From assembly GCA_012728375.1 (NCBI GenBank), contig JAAYFF010000026.1:1-43577 (forward strand): a stretch of DNA of 43,577 nucleotides. The letters are read 5' to 3'. Below are positions 34,405 through 42,374 of the stretch, in pieces. The stretch's first letter is position 1, and every line of letters starts with the position of its first letter. The notes beneath the pieces were generated by a model. It worked only from the letters and a program-made list of their open reading frames with translations. It did not search any database and had not been told where the DNA came from. A program made the position numbers and the translations under genes. This DNA is from Bacillota bacterium (lineage in GTDB: Bacteria; Bacillota; Dethiobacteria; DTU022; UBA8154).

Positions 34405-34522
34405 GGTCGATCCGGCCGGGAAAAATAACTAAAGGTCTAAACAGCCCCGGATTGGGGAAAGGATATCCCCCAAAATGCAGACGTAATCCGGCAGAAAAAT
34501 ACGACAAGGAGAGAGATAAAAC

Positions 34523-35098
34523 ATGGAAAAAAAGCCTACAAGGGAAGAAGCATTGGCACTCTTAAAAAAATACAATCAAAATGAAGCTTTAATTAAACAT
34601 GCTCTGGCAGTAGAGGCGGTAATGGCCCAGTTTGCCGAAAAATTTGGTGAGGATGTTGAGAAGTGGCGTGTGATTGGGCTTATCCATGATATTGACTATG
34701 AAAAATATCCAGATGAACACTGCCACAAAGCCCGTGAAATTCTTGCGGAAGAGGGCTGGCCGGAAGAATATATCAGAGCAGTGCAAAGCCATGGCTGGAA
34801 AATTTGCACCGATGTGGAGCCCGTGGAAAGGATGGAAAAGGTCCTCTATACCATTGACGAGCTTACCGGCCTTATCACGGCCACAGTGCTGCTGCGCCCC
34901 AGTAAGAGCATCTTGGATTTAACAGCCAAGTCAGTGAAAAAGAAGTGGAAGCAAAAAGGCTTTGCCGCGGGTGTAAAGCGGGAAATTATTGAAGAAGGCG
35001 CACAACTTCTAGGGATGGATCTTAACGAAGTCATCGAAGAAAGCATTAAAGGGATGCAGAACGTGGCAGCTGAACTGGGCTTGAAGGGAAGCCTTTAA
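34523..35098 (+). CDS. HD domain (HDIG) hydrolase-like protein
   Basis: 191-aa protein with a metal-dependent HD fold: KHALAVEAVMAQFA supplies the first His, GLIHDIDYEKYPDEH the HD pair, and QSHGWKI a further His. Proteins of this size are common in clostridia and are annotated as HD phosphohydrolases; substrate unknown. AAGGAGAG lies before the ATG. It stands between two methyltransferase remnants. Confidence 0.85.
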   Translation: MEKKPTREEALALLKKYNQNEALIKHALAVEAVMAQFAEKFGEDVEKWRVIGLIHDIDYEKYPDEHCHKAREILAEEGWPEEYIRAVQSHGWKICTDVEPVERMEKVLYTIDELTGLITATVLLRPSKSILDLTAKSVKKKWKQKGFAAGVKREIIEEGAQLLGMDLNEVIEESIKGMQNVAAELGLKGSL

Positions 35099-35200
35099 AG
35101 GAAAACTTTAAACAATCCGAAAAGGACGAGCTATAAAAACTGCCCGCAGGATAGTTTTGGCGTTCACGGAAGTAAGATATAAGGGGGGCTGGTTTTACCC

Positions 35201-35488
35201 ATGGCTGAATTATATTATTATGATGAATTGAAACAAATTGGGGTAGATTATGCGGATAAAAAACAGGTTGAAGAATATGATGCCCAGATGCAAAAGTTCA
35301 GAGATATAAAAAAAGAGATAGAGGAAATTTCAACCGCTATTAATTTAAAGGCAGAACAGGTAATTGTTGAAATTGGCACGGGGACCGGAGAGTTTGCCAT
35401 AGAAGCGTCTAAATACTGTATCAATATGGCAAACTACTTTAACAAGTTTTTAGCAACTTACATATGCACAAAGAAAAAAACCGGTTAG
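35201..35488 (+). pseudogene. N-terminal remnant of a class I SAM-dependent methyltransferase
   Basis: The first ~73 residues of this 95-codon frame match a small methyltransferase family: QIGVDYADKKQVEEYDAQM, KFRDIKKEIEEI, then SAM motif I as VEIGTGTGEFAIEASKYC. Homology stops there; the remaining 22 codons are unrelated and end at 35488. The catalytic part is deleted, so the protein cannot be a working methyltransferase. Confidence 0.7.
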
Positions 35489-35503
35489 CATTCACTTTCT
35501 CTT

Positions 35504-35704
35504 TTATGTCTTCCAAAGTTCAAACCAGGCTGTTTCCGCATCTTCAGACCATAACTCGTCTTCGCGGGGAATGAGCTGGATTTCACCGTCAATTTCTTTC
35601 CACTCACCAATGGCCGAAGGGGTTACCTGTTTAAGAAACTCGGCTTTTTCCTGCGAAGTTAACAGGGCAAATTCCTCGGAAAGTCTTTTAACTTTAGGGG
35701 ACAT
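35504..35704 (-). CDS. Small acidic protein of unknown function
   Basis: 66-aa hypothetical protein. It has a helical N-terminal half (LSEEFALLTSQEKAEFLKQV) and an acidic tail rich in Trp and Glu (EWKEI, ELWSEDAETAWFELW). It looks like an antitoxin-sized regulator, but no toxin is next to it, so I make no functional claim. I took the ATG at 35704, which has AGAGGTG eight bases upstream, instead of the longer frame from 35725. Confidence 0.6.
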   Translation of the reverse strand: MSPKVKRLSEEFALLTSQEKAEFLKQVTPSAIGEWKEIDGEIQLIPREDELWSEDAETAWFELWKT

Positions 35705-35985
35705 GAGCAAATCACCTCTAAACAAGTTTGCAAGATAATTTATCTTATTTTATGACATTTATTACGTTCTATTTCAAACCATTTTCAGGAAGCTTCGGCA
35801 TCATTGAGAGTTAGCAGTTCGCTCATTAAAAACCCCGGGAAGCTAGCCATAGCTCTATTATAAGGCATGATAATAAATAATGCAAAGCGGGGGACGCTCC
35901 GGAAAAAGCTATCGTCGTCTCATATTGCTAAAGAGCCTTGATCTTGGAATTATATTCTTATAACTGCTGCCAGGGAGGCAAATTT

Positions 35986-36489
35986 ATGCTGACGCATAAG
36001 TTTACATCAGAAGCTGTTGAGGCATGGAAAGCCGTCTATGATGAATACAGAGCGAAACTTTATCCAAATAGAAAAACAGCTTTAGAATTAATAAAATATC
36101 TTAAGCAAAAGTATCCGGTAACGGAGCAAACTGAAGAAAAATTAAGACAGGTTGTTGTGGGCAATGTGATACAAAACGAGTGTTATTTAAATAAACTGCC
36201 TAACGGCAAAACGCCTGTTGCAAAGGTGTTTTACGTCGAAAACACGGGATCAGGAAAGCTTCTTTATGAAAAACAAGATGATGAGTTCAAAGGATGCAAA
36301 ATTATTGTTGGAGTAGAAATTGAAACAGTGTTTTGTATGGTTGAAGGAAGCAGCATGTTGTGGGATGAATTATTTGCTTTCAGAGGTTTAGACGACGATG
36401 ATTTGAATAACTATTATTTGGTCGCAGAATACGTTGCTTGTCTGAAAAAATTTGATATGCTGGACAGCGTATTAACACGAACTAATTAG
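35986..36489 (+). CDS. Hypothetical protein
   Basis: 167-aa soluble protein that I do not recognise. It starts MLTHKFTSEAVEAWKAVYDEYR, continues with a helical segment (TALELIKYLKQKYPVTEQTEEKLRQVVVGNVIQNE) and a beta-rich middle with VAKVFYVEN and KIIVGVEIET, and ends with an acidic helical tail. No membrane helix or signal. The ATG at 35986 has AGGGAGG about eight bases upstream; the frame from 35938 adds 16 residues. The 281 bp on its left (35705-35985) show nothing I can name. Confidence 0.7.
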   Translation: MLTHKFTSEAVEAWKAVYDEYRAKLYPNRKTALELIKYLKQKYPVTEQTEEKLRQVVVGNVIQNECYLNKLPNGKTPVAKVFYVENTGSGKLLYEKQDDEFKGCKIIVGVEIETVFCMVEGSSMLWDELFAFRGLDDDDLNNYYLVAEYVACLKKFDMLDSVLTRTN

Positions 36490-36511
36490 CAAAAAAAAAG
36501 AGGTGTAAAAT

Positions 36512-36718
36512 ATGGCTGAAAGCATGAAATGCTTTATTGAAAAAAATATGAAAAATTGTCCGTGTACTTACGAACCCTGCTCGCGGAAAGGCAAGTGTTG
36601 CGAGTGCATTACCTATCACTGGAAGCACCGTGAGCTGCCTGCCTGTTTGTTTCCGCCGGAAGTAGAAAAAACCTACAACCGTTCTCTGGATAAATTTATC
36701 AAGACATATAATCGTTAG
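36512..36718 (+). CDS. DUF6485 family cysteine-rich protein
   Basis: 68-aa protein with seven cysteines in 40 residues: CFIEKNMKNCPCTYEPC then KGKCCECITYHWKHRELPAC. The pattern is that of DUF6485, a small conserved family in anaerobes probably binding a metal or Fe-S cluster; function unknown. AGAGGTG before the ATG. It follows the unknown 167-aa gene by 22 bp and may be co-transcribed. Confidence 0.8.
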   Translation: MAESMKCFIEKNMKNCPCTYEPCSRKGKCCECITYHWKHRELPACLFPPEVEKTYNRSLDKFIKTYNR

Positions 36719-36743
36719 GAAATAACCGGTTCAAATTCCTAGC

Positions 36744-37475
36744 TTAAATGTCCTCAAAATTAACTTGCCTCAGAAATTGCTTTAAATCATGATTATCTAT
36801 CTGATTAAAAATATAATCCGGTGTACCTTGTGCTTCAATTTTACCTTTATTCAAAAAAACAATTCTTGAAGCAAAACGGCGAACAGCGTTAATTTGGTGA
36901 GTTACGATCAACATGGTTTGGCCTTCTTTTGCCAAATCTTTGATGGTTTCAAAAACTTCATGGGCAAGCTCAGGATCAAGAGAAGATGTGGGCTCATCAA
37001 AAATAATTATTTCAGGCTCCATAGCCAAGGCCCGGGCGATGGCAAGCCTTTGTTTTTGCCCGCCGGATAAACTATTGGGATACTGCTCAAATTTATCTAA
37101 AATATGCACCTTATTCAACAGATCTTTGGCTTTTTGAGCAGCAAGCTCCTTTTTCATTTTTAAAATTGTCCTCAAAGGCATACTTATATTTTGCCCTACA
37201 GTATAATGAGGAAACAGATTGAAGTTTTGAAAAACCATGCCGACTTTTCCATTGGTGCTTGCCGTATTTACTACCGGGACACCATCCAACAAAATCTCTC
37301 CGCCGCTTACCGGTTCCAAGCCCGCAATGCAGCGCACCAAGGTGCTCTTACCGCTGCCGCTCGCACCGATAATGGCCACAACTTCTCCTGATTCTACCTG
37401 CATATCTAACGAATGCAGGACTTTTATATCACCAAAGCTTTTTGACAAATTACTTATTTTAATCAGTTCACCCAT
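36744..37475 (-). CDS. Polar amino-acid ABC transporter ATP-binding protein (GlnQ type)
   Basis: 243-aa ATPase driving amino-acid import. Walker A GASGSGKST, signature LSGGQKQRLAIARALA, Walker B IIIFDEPTSSLDPE and the H-loop VTHQ are intact. Family length is normal. The ATG at 37475 has AAAGGAG nine bases upstream, so I prefer it over 37499. It overlaps the permease gene by 13 bp and is last in the binding protein-permease-ATPase set. Confidence 0.94.
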   Translation of the reverse strand: MGELIKISNLSKSFGDIKVLHSLDMQVESGEVVAIIGASGSGKSTLVRCIAGLEPVSGGEILLDGVPVVNTASTNGKVGMVFQNFNLFPHYTVGQNISMPLRTILKMKKELAAQKAKDLLNKVHILDKFEQYPNSLSGGQKQRLAIARALAMEPEIIIFDEPTSSLDPELAHEVFETIKDLAKEGQTMLIVTHQINAVRRFASRIVFLNKGKIEAQGTPDYIFNQIDNHDLKQFLRQVNFEDI

Positions 37476-38128
37476 ATTGAGAGTCTCCTTTCCAGGCATT
37501 TCGCAAAAAAGGTTACCGAATAAGTCATTACAAAATAAATAATTGCCATGGTAATATAAATTTCGAAGGGATGATAGGTTTTGGCATAAATTTGATTGCC
37601 AAGCTTGGTCAGCTCTACCACCGGCAAAACCGAAATTAAGGAAGTTTCTTTGATCATCGATGAAAAGCCGTTCATAAAAGACGGAACAGCAATTCGTAAA
37701 GCTTGAGGCAAAATAATATGCATGGTGGTTTGAAGAGAATTATAGCCCAACATCGCCGATGCCTCATACTGTCCCCTGTCAACGGAAAGAATGGCGGCAC
37801 GCACCACCTCGGACAAATAGGCACCGCTATTTAAGCCCATCGTTACAATCGAAGCTGTCATCGGACCTATTTTAATGCCGAAAGAGGGAAGACCATAATA
37901 AACTATAAAAAGTTGAACCAACAATGGCGTACCCCGGAAAAATTCAACATACGCCGCAAGCAGGAAATGAACAGCTTTGCAAAGCTTTCTGGTACGTAAG
38001 CTGCCGGCAATAATGGATAATATTATCGCCAAAATAAAACCACCGATGCCAACTTTCAATGTGATGGCAACAGCTTCCGGGAAAAGATTAAAATAAGGTG
38101 CTATCACCCAAAAATCCAAATTCCTCAT
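37463..38128 (-). CDS. Polar amino-acid ABC transporter permease (HisM/GlnP type)
   Basis: 221-aa membrane protein with about five helices. FRGTPLLVQLFIVYYGLP and the cytoplasmic coupling loop (GYNSLQTTMHIILPQALRIAVP, with a conserved Gly-Ala/Pro pattern) are typical of amino-acid permeases of the HAAT group. The ATG at 38128 has GAGAGGGGG upstream and gives the normal start MRNLDFW; the longer frame to 38242 runs through a stem-loop and is rejected. One permease only, so it probably forms a homodimer. Confidence 0.93.
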   Translation of the reverse strand: MRNLDFWVIAPYFNLFPEAVAITLKVGIGGFILAIILSIIAGSLRTRKLCKAVHFLLAAYVEFFRGTPLLVQLFIVYYGLPSFGIKIGPMTASIVTMGLNSGAYLSEVVRAAILSVDRGQYEASAMLGYNSLQTTMHIILPQALRIAVPSFMNGFSSMIKETSLISVLPVVELTKLGNQIYAKTYHPFEIYITMAIIYFVMTYSVTFFAKCLERRLSIWVN

Positions 38129-38172
38129 ACTAAAAAACCCCCTCTCCTCAAAAAAGAGCCTTAAAAGAAACT

Positions 38173-38239
38173 GCCTTCTTCGCCCCGGAGAACAACAGGA
38201 CCCCTTCAAGGTATTCCTGTTTACGGAGCGACAGAAGGC
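38173..38239 (-). promoter_or_regulatory. Long imperfect stem-loop between binding-protein and permease genes
   Basis: Outer arms GCCTTCT...GCCCCGG (38173-38188) pair imperfectly with CGGAGCGACAGAAGGC (38224-38239), and inner arms AACAGGA (38194-38200) with TCCTGTT (38215-38221) pair perfectly. No T run follows at once. It probably protects the upstream binding-protein mRNA or partly ends it, giving more binding protein than permease. Confidence 0.55.
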
Positions 38240-38321
38240 CACCTATGGAATTAATTTGATGTTTTAAGGTATATCAGGTTTCTATAACCGTAAACAGCTA
38301 CATATCACATTAGCTTTTGTT

Positions 38322-39152
38322 TTAATCAGCAGCCAGCCATTCTACAGCGATCCGGTCATATATGCCGTTTTCTTTTAATTCAGCAACGACTTCATTGATT
38401 TTATTAATCAAGCTAACCGAACCCAGTTTAGCTACAACAGCAAGGCCCACTTCTTGAAGAGGGTCATTGATAACCTTGAACCCGGGATTATTTTTAATTA
38501 GTTCATTGGCATAGGTTAAACTTACAACAACAGCATCAATTCTTCCGTTGGCAAGCTCTGCGAAAGCTTCAGCGTTTCTGGCATAGCGGTTAAGGGCGGC
38601 AACCTCAATCCCATGATTGGGCAGATCTTCGGCAGCATGTGCAGCAGAGCAGGCATCTTGCACTCCAACTATTTTGCCGGCTAAATCTTCTTTGCTTTTT
38701 ATATCATTGTTATCAGAACGTACAACAATAACATCAGACATCACATAATAATTTTCACTAAGTTCAACAGCGTCAGTTGCTGCTGTTGCTTCTTCAGGGG
38801 ACATAGCAGATATAATAACATCAAAATCGCCGTTGTTTAATCCGGCAATCAGGCCTTCCCATGGTGTATTGACAAATTCAGCCTCGATGCCTAATTCTTC
38901 AGCGATTGCATTTGCCAAACCGGGATCAAAGCCAACAATTTCACCGCTTTCGTCAATACTTTCAAACGGAGGATACTCAGGGCATAAACCAACACGTAAA
39001 ACGCCTTTGTCAAGGACTGTTTGCAAAGAAGCGTCTACTTCATCAGCTTCTTCCCCGTAGCCGGCGCTTTCATCAGTACCACCGCAGCCTGCCAGAACAA
39101 ATACAGACAAAACAAGAAACAGAACCATCGCTAAAAACTTAAATCTTTTCAA
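38322..39152 (-). CDS. Polar amino-acid ABC transporter substrate-binding lipoprotein
   Basis: 276-aa extracellular lipoprotein of binding-protein family 3. A basic start (KRFKF) and hydrophobic helix lead to the lipobox LAGC with Cys23. GVLRVGLCPEYPPFESID, GFDPGLANAIAEELG and FDVIISAMSPEE mark the SBP_bac_3 fold; the usual alpha-amino-acid Arg after AMS-type motif is replaced by PEEATAATDAV, so ligand preference is unclear. The TTG at 39152 has GGGGGAG upstream; the longer frame starts in noncoding DNA. Confidence 0.93.
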   Translation of the reverse strand: MKRFKFLAMVLFLVLSVFVLAGCGGTDESAGYGEEADEVDASLQTVLDKGVLRVGLCPEYPPFESIDESGEIVGFDPGLANAIAEELGIEAEFVNTPWEGLIAGLNNGDFDVIISAMSPEEATAATDAVELSENYYVMSDVIVVRSDNNDIKSKEDLAGKIVGVQDACSAAHAAEDLPNHGIEVAALNRYARNAEAFAELANGRIDAVVVSLTYANELIKNNPGFKVINDPLQEVGLAVVAKLGSVSLINKINEVVAELKENGIYDRIAVEWLAAD

Positions 39153-39215
39153 ATCGTCTCCCCCTTTATTTTTGATGATGTTATGTATAAACAACGGGCT
39201 TGCAGAATCAACCGC

Positions 39216-39236
39216 AAAAAAAGCCCGGTTCCCGGG
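39216..39236 (-). terminator. Terminator of the TudS-like gene
   Basis: On the minus strand CCCGG-GAA-CCGGG is followed by CTTTTTTT. It lies directly after the stop at 39242. Downstream, TTGATT and TATACA about 16 bp apart form a possible promoter for the ABC binding protein. Confidence 0.7.
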
Positions 39237-39241
39237 AAAAG

Positions 39242-39811
39242 TTATAAATTTAAAAAACAAGCCTCGGGATTACTCTCATCAACCGCGATAAACCTAACAC
39301 TTACGCCTGTTTCCAAAAGCATTTCCTGCAAAATATCCATCATCACGCCCGCTTCATTCAAAATATCAAGAGAAGCAATCTTTGCAGGCAACTCAAAACC
39401 CTCGCCAATTTCTCCGCCCCAATTTCCGGTGCAAGTATAATTAACCCCGCAAGTAGGGCTGCCGTCTACGCCGATTACCGCTGCTATTTCATAACCGTTT
39501 TCGGAAAAATCCAACACTTGCTCTACAATAGGTTTCAGCAAGCTGCGGCATTTAGAGCGAAACCCGGGAAAATTCAATTGGTTCTTGACCTGCCCCCAGC
39601 GATTGATACCAAAACAGCTTTGCTCTACGCAAGGCAGTTGGATTATGCCAAAACCGCTACTTAGCAATCCTGTTACAATCTGCTTGCAGCCGGCGGGCAC
39701 TGTGGCAAGACCGTAAACCTTTGCATTTACATTTAAAATGCAATGTGCCAACAAAACAATTTTTTTGTTTCTTTTCAAAATTACACCACCCGCTTCCCCT
39801 GTTAACCTCAT
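39242..39811 (-). CDS. TudS-related putative desulfidase (CD3072 family)
   Basis: 189-aa protein related to TudS/DUF523 thiouracil desulfidases that carry a catalytic [4Fe-4S] cluster. Candidate cluster ligands are Cys24 (LLAHCILN), Cys61 (LPCVEQSC) and Cys121 (GSPTCGVN), spaced like the three TudS ligands. VIGVDGSPTCGVNYTC is the family mark. Members may remove sulfur from thiolated bases or act in other sulfur chemistry; not proven. The start could also be a TTG a few codons later. Confidence 0.82.
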   Translation of the reverse strand: MRLTGEAGGVILKRNKKIVLLAHCILNVNAKVYGLATVPAGCKQIVTGLLSSGFGIIQLPCVEQSCFGINRWGQVKNQLNFPGFRSKCRSLLKPIVEQVLDFSENGYEIAAVIGVDGSPTCGVNYTCTGNWGGEIGEGFELPAKIASLDILNEAGVMMDILQEMLLETGVSVRFIAVDESNPEACFLNL

Positions 39812-39944
39812 AAATCTTAAACCATCCCTTTTTGATTGTCTAATAGAAGTAATCTATTTGTTTGGGTATTAATATAAAGAATATCTATTAAAGCAGTAAA
39901 AAACTAAGCGTTTCACCAGCCTTGGTTCAGATGTAAAAGGATAT

Positions 39945-40715
39945 TTGCCGCACTTGACGAATATTGAGGTTAATAATCTCTTTTTATATAATTATAAGAC
40001 TATGATTATTAAAGAAATAAAGGCAAAAACCATACTTTCTGCATCCAAGGTATACGATTGGACAATTAACCCGTATGTGGGCTGCCAGCATGCCTGCTCA
40101 TATTGCTATGCACGTTTTATGAGAAGGTTTGCGAAGCACAGGGAACCATGGGGAACATTTGTCGATGTCAAGATAAACGCAGCCGATCTGCTTGGTAGAG
40201 AGATAACGAGGAAAAATCCCGGGAAAATATGGGTAAGTGGTGTGTGCGACCCGTACCAACCTCTGGAGGCAGAATATAAAATAACCAGGCAGTGCCTGGA
40301 AATACTGGCACAAAATAAATGGCCTGTAATAATTCAAACACGTTCTCCGTTAGTTCTAAGGGATATTGATATTCTGAAAGAAATGCAAGCTTTGGAAGTA
40401 GGCCTTTCAATTACAACGGCAGAAGAAGACATAAGAAAGCTATTTGAGCCTAGTGCACCGCCAATAATGGAAAGAATAAAAGCATTGGATGAGTTGCATC
40501 AGGCCGGCCTTAAGACTTACGCTATGATTGCACCAATGCTTCCGGGAGCGGATGGCCTAGCGGAACTCCTTAAAGGAAAAATTGATTATCTGATAATTGA
40601 TAGAATGAATTATCACTATGCCGACTGGATATACCGGAAATACGGTCTGGAAGATAAACTCACTGACCGGTTCTTTCATCTAACCAGGAATAAACTGGAA
40701 AATATTTGTAAATAA
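39945..40715 (+). CDS. SplB-like radical SAM protein (COG1533)
   Basis: 256-aa radical SAM protein of the spore-photoproduct-lyase-related COG1533 group. The cluster motif is C47-QHA-C51-SY-C54 in VGCQHACSYCYA, preceded by KAKTILSASKVYDWTINPY. GVCDPYQPLE and LSITTAEEDIRKLFEPSAPP are typical. The Cys of true SplB that repairs spore photoproduct is not evident, so function is unknown. The start is uncertain: TTG 39945 has AAAAGGA close by, while ATG 40002 gives the usual N-terminus but no site. Confidence 0.85.
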   Translation: MPHLTNIEVNNLFLYNYKTMIIKEIKAKTILSASKVYDWTINPYVGCQHACSYCYARFMRRFAKHREPWGTFVDVKINAADLLGREITRKNPGKIWVSGVCDPYQPLEAEYKITRQCLEILAQNKWPVIIQTRSPLVLRDIDILKEMQALEVGLSITTAEEDIRKLFEPSAPPIMERIKALDELHQAGLKTYAMIAPMLPGADGLAELLKGKIDYLIIDRMNYHYADWIYRKYGLEDKLTDRFFHLTRNKLENICK

Positions 40716-40786
40716 AAGATAAGGACAAGATATTGATAAAAAAAATCCCGCGTGCCTTTCAGGTACTAATAATGGAGGCCTCGGCT

Positions 40787-41131
40787 ATGGAGGTATTCTT
40801 TTGGATAGTTGACTTGCAAATTCCATTTATGATGATTGTTATTGGCCTGATTTTTCGCAAATGGGCTCCAAAGAAAATCAATTCTGTTACCGGTTATCGA
40901 ACCAAAAGATCAATGGCTTCTCAAGAAGCCTGGGAATATGCCAACCGCCGTTTTGCAGAATTATGGCTAAAGATAGGTTGTTTGCTGTTAGCACTTATTA
41001 TTTTAATTAAACTGCTGTTTCCGTTTAATTCGGCCAAGCTGTCTCTCATCATAAACTTATGCGTGGTTGCAATCATGTTACTTAGTACCCTTATTGTTGA
41101 AAGGGAACTGAAGGAAAAATTCAACTACTAA
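40787..41131 (+). CDS. SdpI-like family membrane protein
   Basis: 114-aa protein with three hydrophobic helices. After the first helix comes the conserved KINSVTGYRTKRSMASQEAW and ANRRFAELWLKIG segment of the SdpI/YhfL family. SdpI confers immunity to a Bacillus killing factor, but most homologues have unknown roles. GGAGG lies eight bases before the ATG at 40787; a longer frame opens at 40733. Confidence 0.82.
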   Translation: MEVFFWIVDLQIPFMMIVIGLIFRKWAPKKINSVTGYRTKRSMASQEAWEYANRRFAELWLKIGCLLLALIILIKLLFPFNSAKLSLIINLCVVAIMLLSTLIVERELKEKFNY

Positions 41132-41181
41132 GCTATAATACATAATTTCCCGTACCCTTTTGCTTAATAACATCTTACATG

Positions 41182-41215
41182 GCCCCGGCAGTTCTGCTGC
41201 CGGGGCTGCTTTTAT
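41182..41215 (+). terminator. Rho-independent terminator after the SdpI-like gene
   Basis: Perfect GCCCCGGCAG/CTGCCGGGGC stem with a 5-nt loop, followed by TGCTTTTATT. Confidence 0.88.
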
Positions 41216-41218
41216 TAA

Positions 41219-41340
41219 ACGATGAGACACTTTTGAGAAAAATTTCACATTGTGGAATTAAATTTCAGAAATAAAAAGGAAGGGGCCTTTTAATAGAATA
41301 TGTAATGGAATATTTTATCATAATATGAAATTTTGCCGCT
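41219..41340 (+). repeat. Diverged direct repeat, copy 1
   Basis: About 120 bp beginning ACGATGAGACAC and ending TTTTGCCGCT. It matches copy 2 at 41472-41582 along its whole length with small gaps (shared ATTGTGGAAT/TTTGTGGAAT, GTAATGGAA, TTTATCAT). In one frame both copies read D-E-x-L-L, then C-G-I-x-F, so the repeat looks like decayed coding DNA. Confidence 0.65.
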
Positions 41341-41378
41341 CTCCATCTTAAAGGACTCAAAAGCGCTCCCGAGAATGA

Positions 41379-41489
41379 CAGCAAGAAAAAGAAATAGTTC
41401 CGGCTGCCATCGACGAAGAAGGCATTGAGAACATGGCCGAGTTCGGCCATCTCTGTCGTACAGATTATTACACGATGAAATACTCTTGA
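41379..41489 (+). pseudogene. Unidentified gene-end remnant
   Basis: A 36-codon frame between stops, QQEKEIVPAAIDEEGIENM then AEFGHLCRTDYYTMKYS, has the composition of a real protein C-terminus and no start codon with a site. I do not recognise the family. It ends inside repeat copy 2. Confidence 0.35.
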
Positions 41490-41582
41490 ACAAAAATTCA
41501 CTTTGTGGAATCACATTTCATAAAGATTATGAAAAACAGGGTACGTAATGGAACAATTTATCATGATACGGAATTTGCCGCT
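41472..41582 (+). repeat. Diverged direct repeat, copy 2
   Basis: About 110 bp beginning ACGATGAAATAC and ending TTTGCCGCT, offset 253 bp from copy 1. It is followed by the nucleotidyltransferase fragment, whereas copy 1 is followed by the unidentified gene-end remnant. Confidence 0.65.
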
Positions 41583-41628
41583 ATTGTTTGCTGTAAAGAC
41601 GAAAAAGAAAATGAAATAATCGTTTCCG

Positions 41629-41718
41629 ATGAACATTGCTGCTGTAGTTTTAGCCGGCGGCTATTCTTCCCGCATGGGAGCTTTCAAACCATTGTTAAAG
41701 TCTTCTGGCAGTGCTTAA
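41629..41718 (+). pseudogene. Truncated MobA/MocA-like nucleotidyltransferase N-terminus
   Basis: The 29-codon frame MNIAAVVLAGGYSSRMGAF then KPLLK shows the nucleotide-binding loop LAGGxSSRMGxxK of molybdenum-cofactor-type nucleotidyltransferases, and stops five codons later. Another frame after it reads LKPLQVRVITNRRLPF, which may be further debris of the same gene. More than 80 per cent of the enzyme is missing. Confidence 0.7.
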
Positions 41719-41799
41719 GCCACTGCAGGTGAGGGTAATTACAAATAGAAGATTGCCGTTCTATTCTGGAGAGATATAAATGAAATCGCGGAAAATCTA

Positions 41800-42177
41800 T
41801 TGGAGATTAAACTTATCATTGGTCAGTTAAACGCCATTGTAAACGGTGAGGACCGCACTTTGGATGCTGAACCCTTTCTTAAGCCGGAAATCAACAGGAC
41901 AATGGTGCCTATACGTTTTATTGGTGAAGCTTTTGGCGTAGAGGTAATATGGGTGGATGAAAGAAGGCAGGTTGTGCTTAAAAAATCAGAAAAGATCATT
42001 ATCCTTACGATTGATTCAGATAAAATGCTGGTTAATAATAGTGAAAAAGTTTTGGATTGCCCAGCAGAGATGCTGCCACCGGGAAGGACATTTGTACCCC
42101 TTCGCTTTGTAAGCGAAAATTTGGGTGCAAAAGTGTTTTACAATACTGATAAAAGAGAAATTACAATTGTAAAGTAA
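41800..42177 (+). CDS. Stalk-domain protein (copper amine oxidase N-terminal-like), 5' end probably lost
   Basis: 125-aa frame forming one Cu_amine_oxidN1/stalk domain: IIGQLNAIVNG, then NRTMVPIRFIGEAFGVEVIW and GRTFVPLRFVSENLGAKVFY. These domains normally follow a signal peptide on secreted surface proteins; none is here, the start would be a TTG with no good site, and the frame runs upstream only to a TAG at 41746. It is likely a 5'-truncated gene in the same decayed region. Confidence 0.65.
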   Translation: MEIKLIIGQLNAIVNGEDRTLDAEPFLKPEINRTMVPIRFIGEAFGVEVIWVDERRQVVLKKSEKIIILTIDSDKMLVNNSEKVLDCPAEMLPPGRTFVPLRFVSENLGAKVFYNTDKREITIVK

Positions 42178-42311
42178 TTTCTTAATAATAAATAGTAAGG
42201 ATTGGCATATGGGCTTAGAATTAAGTATCTTTTAAATTCCTGCCGTAAAATAAAAATTATGCAGGATTTTGTCGAGAAAATGAAGAATATAAATTCTCGA
42301 AGTAAAATAAG

Positions 42312-42354
42312 AAAAATCTAATAGTAAGAAATATATGCTATTGGATTTTTTTAT
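42312..42354 (+). terminator. Terminator-like hairpin before the deacetylase gene
   Basis: AAAAATCTAATAG (42312-42324) pairs with CTATTGGATTTTT (42338-42350), followed by TTATTT. It would end transcripts from the stalk-domain frame. Nothing else is seen between 42178 and 42374. Confidence 0.7.
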
Positions 42355-42374
42355 TTGACAGGTGAGAAAAGACA

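Noticed and set aside
41265-41514. Two minus-strand frames of 74-78 codons
   Set aside because: No start sites; they lie opposite decayed coding DNA and repeat copy 1.
41505-41732. 75-codon frame across repeat copy 2 and the nucleotidyltransferase fragment
   Set aside because: It reads the nucleotidyltransferase start in the wrong frame and has no ribosome site; the remnant interpretation fits better.
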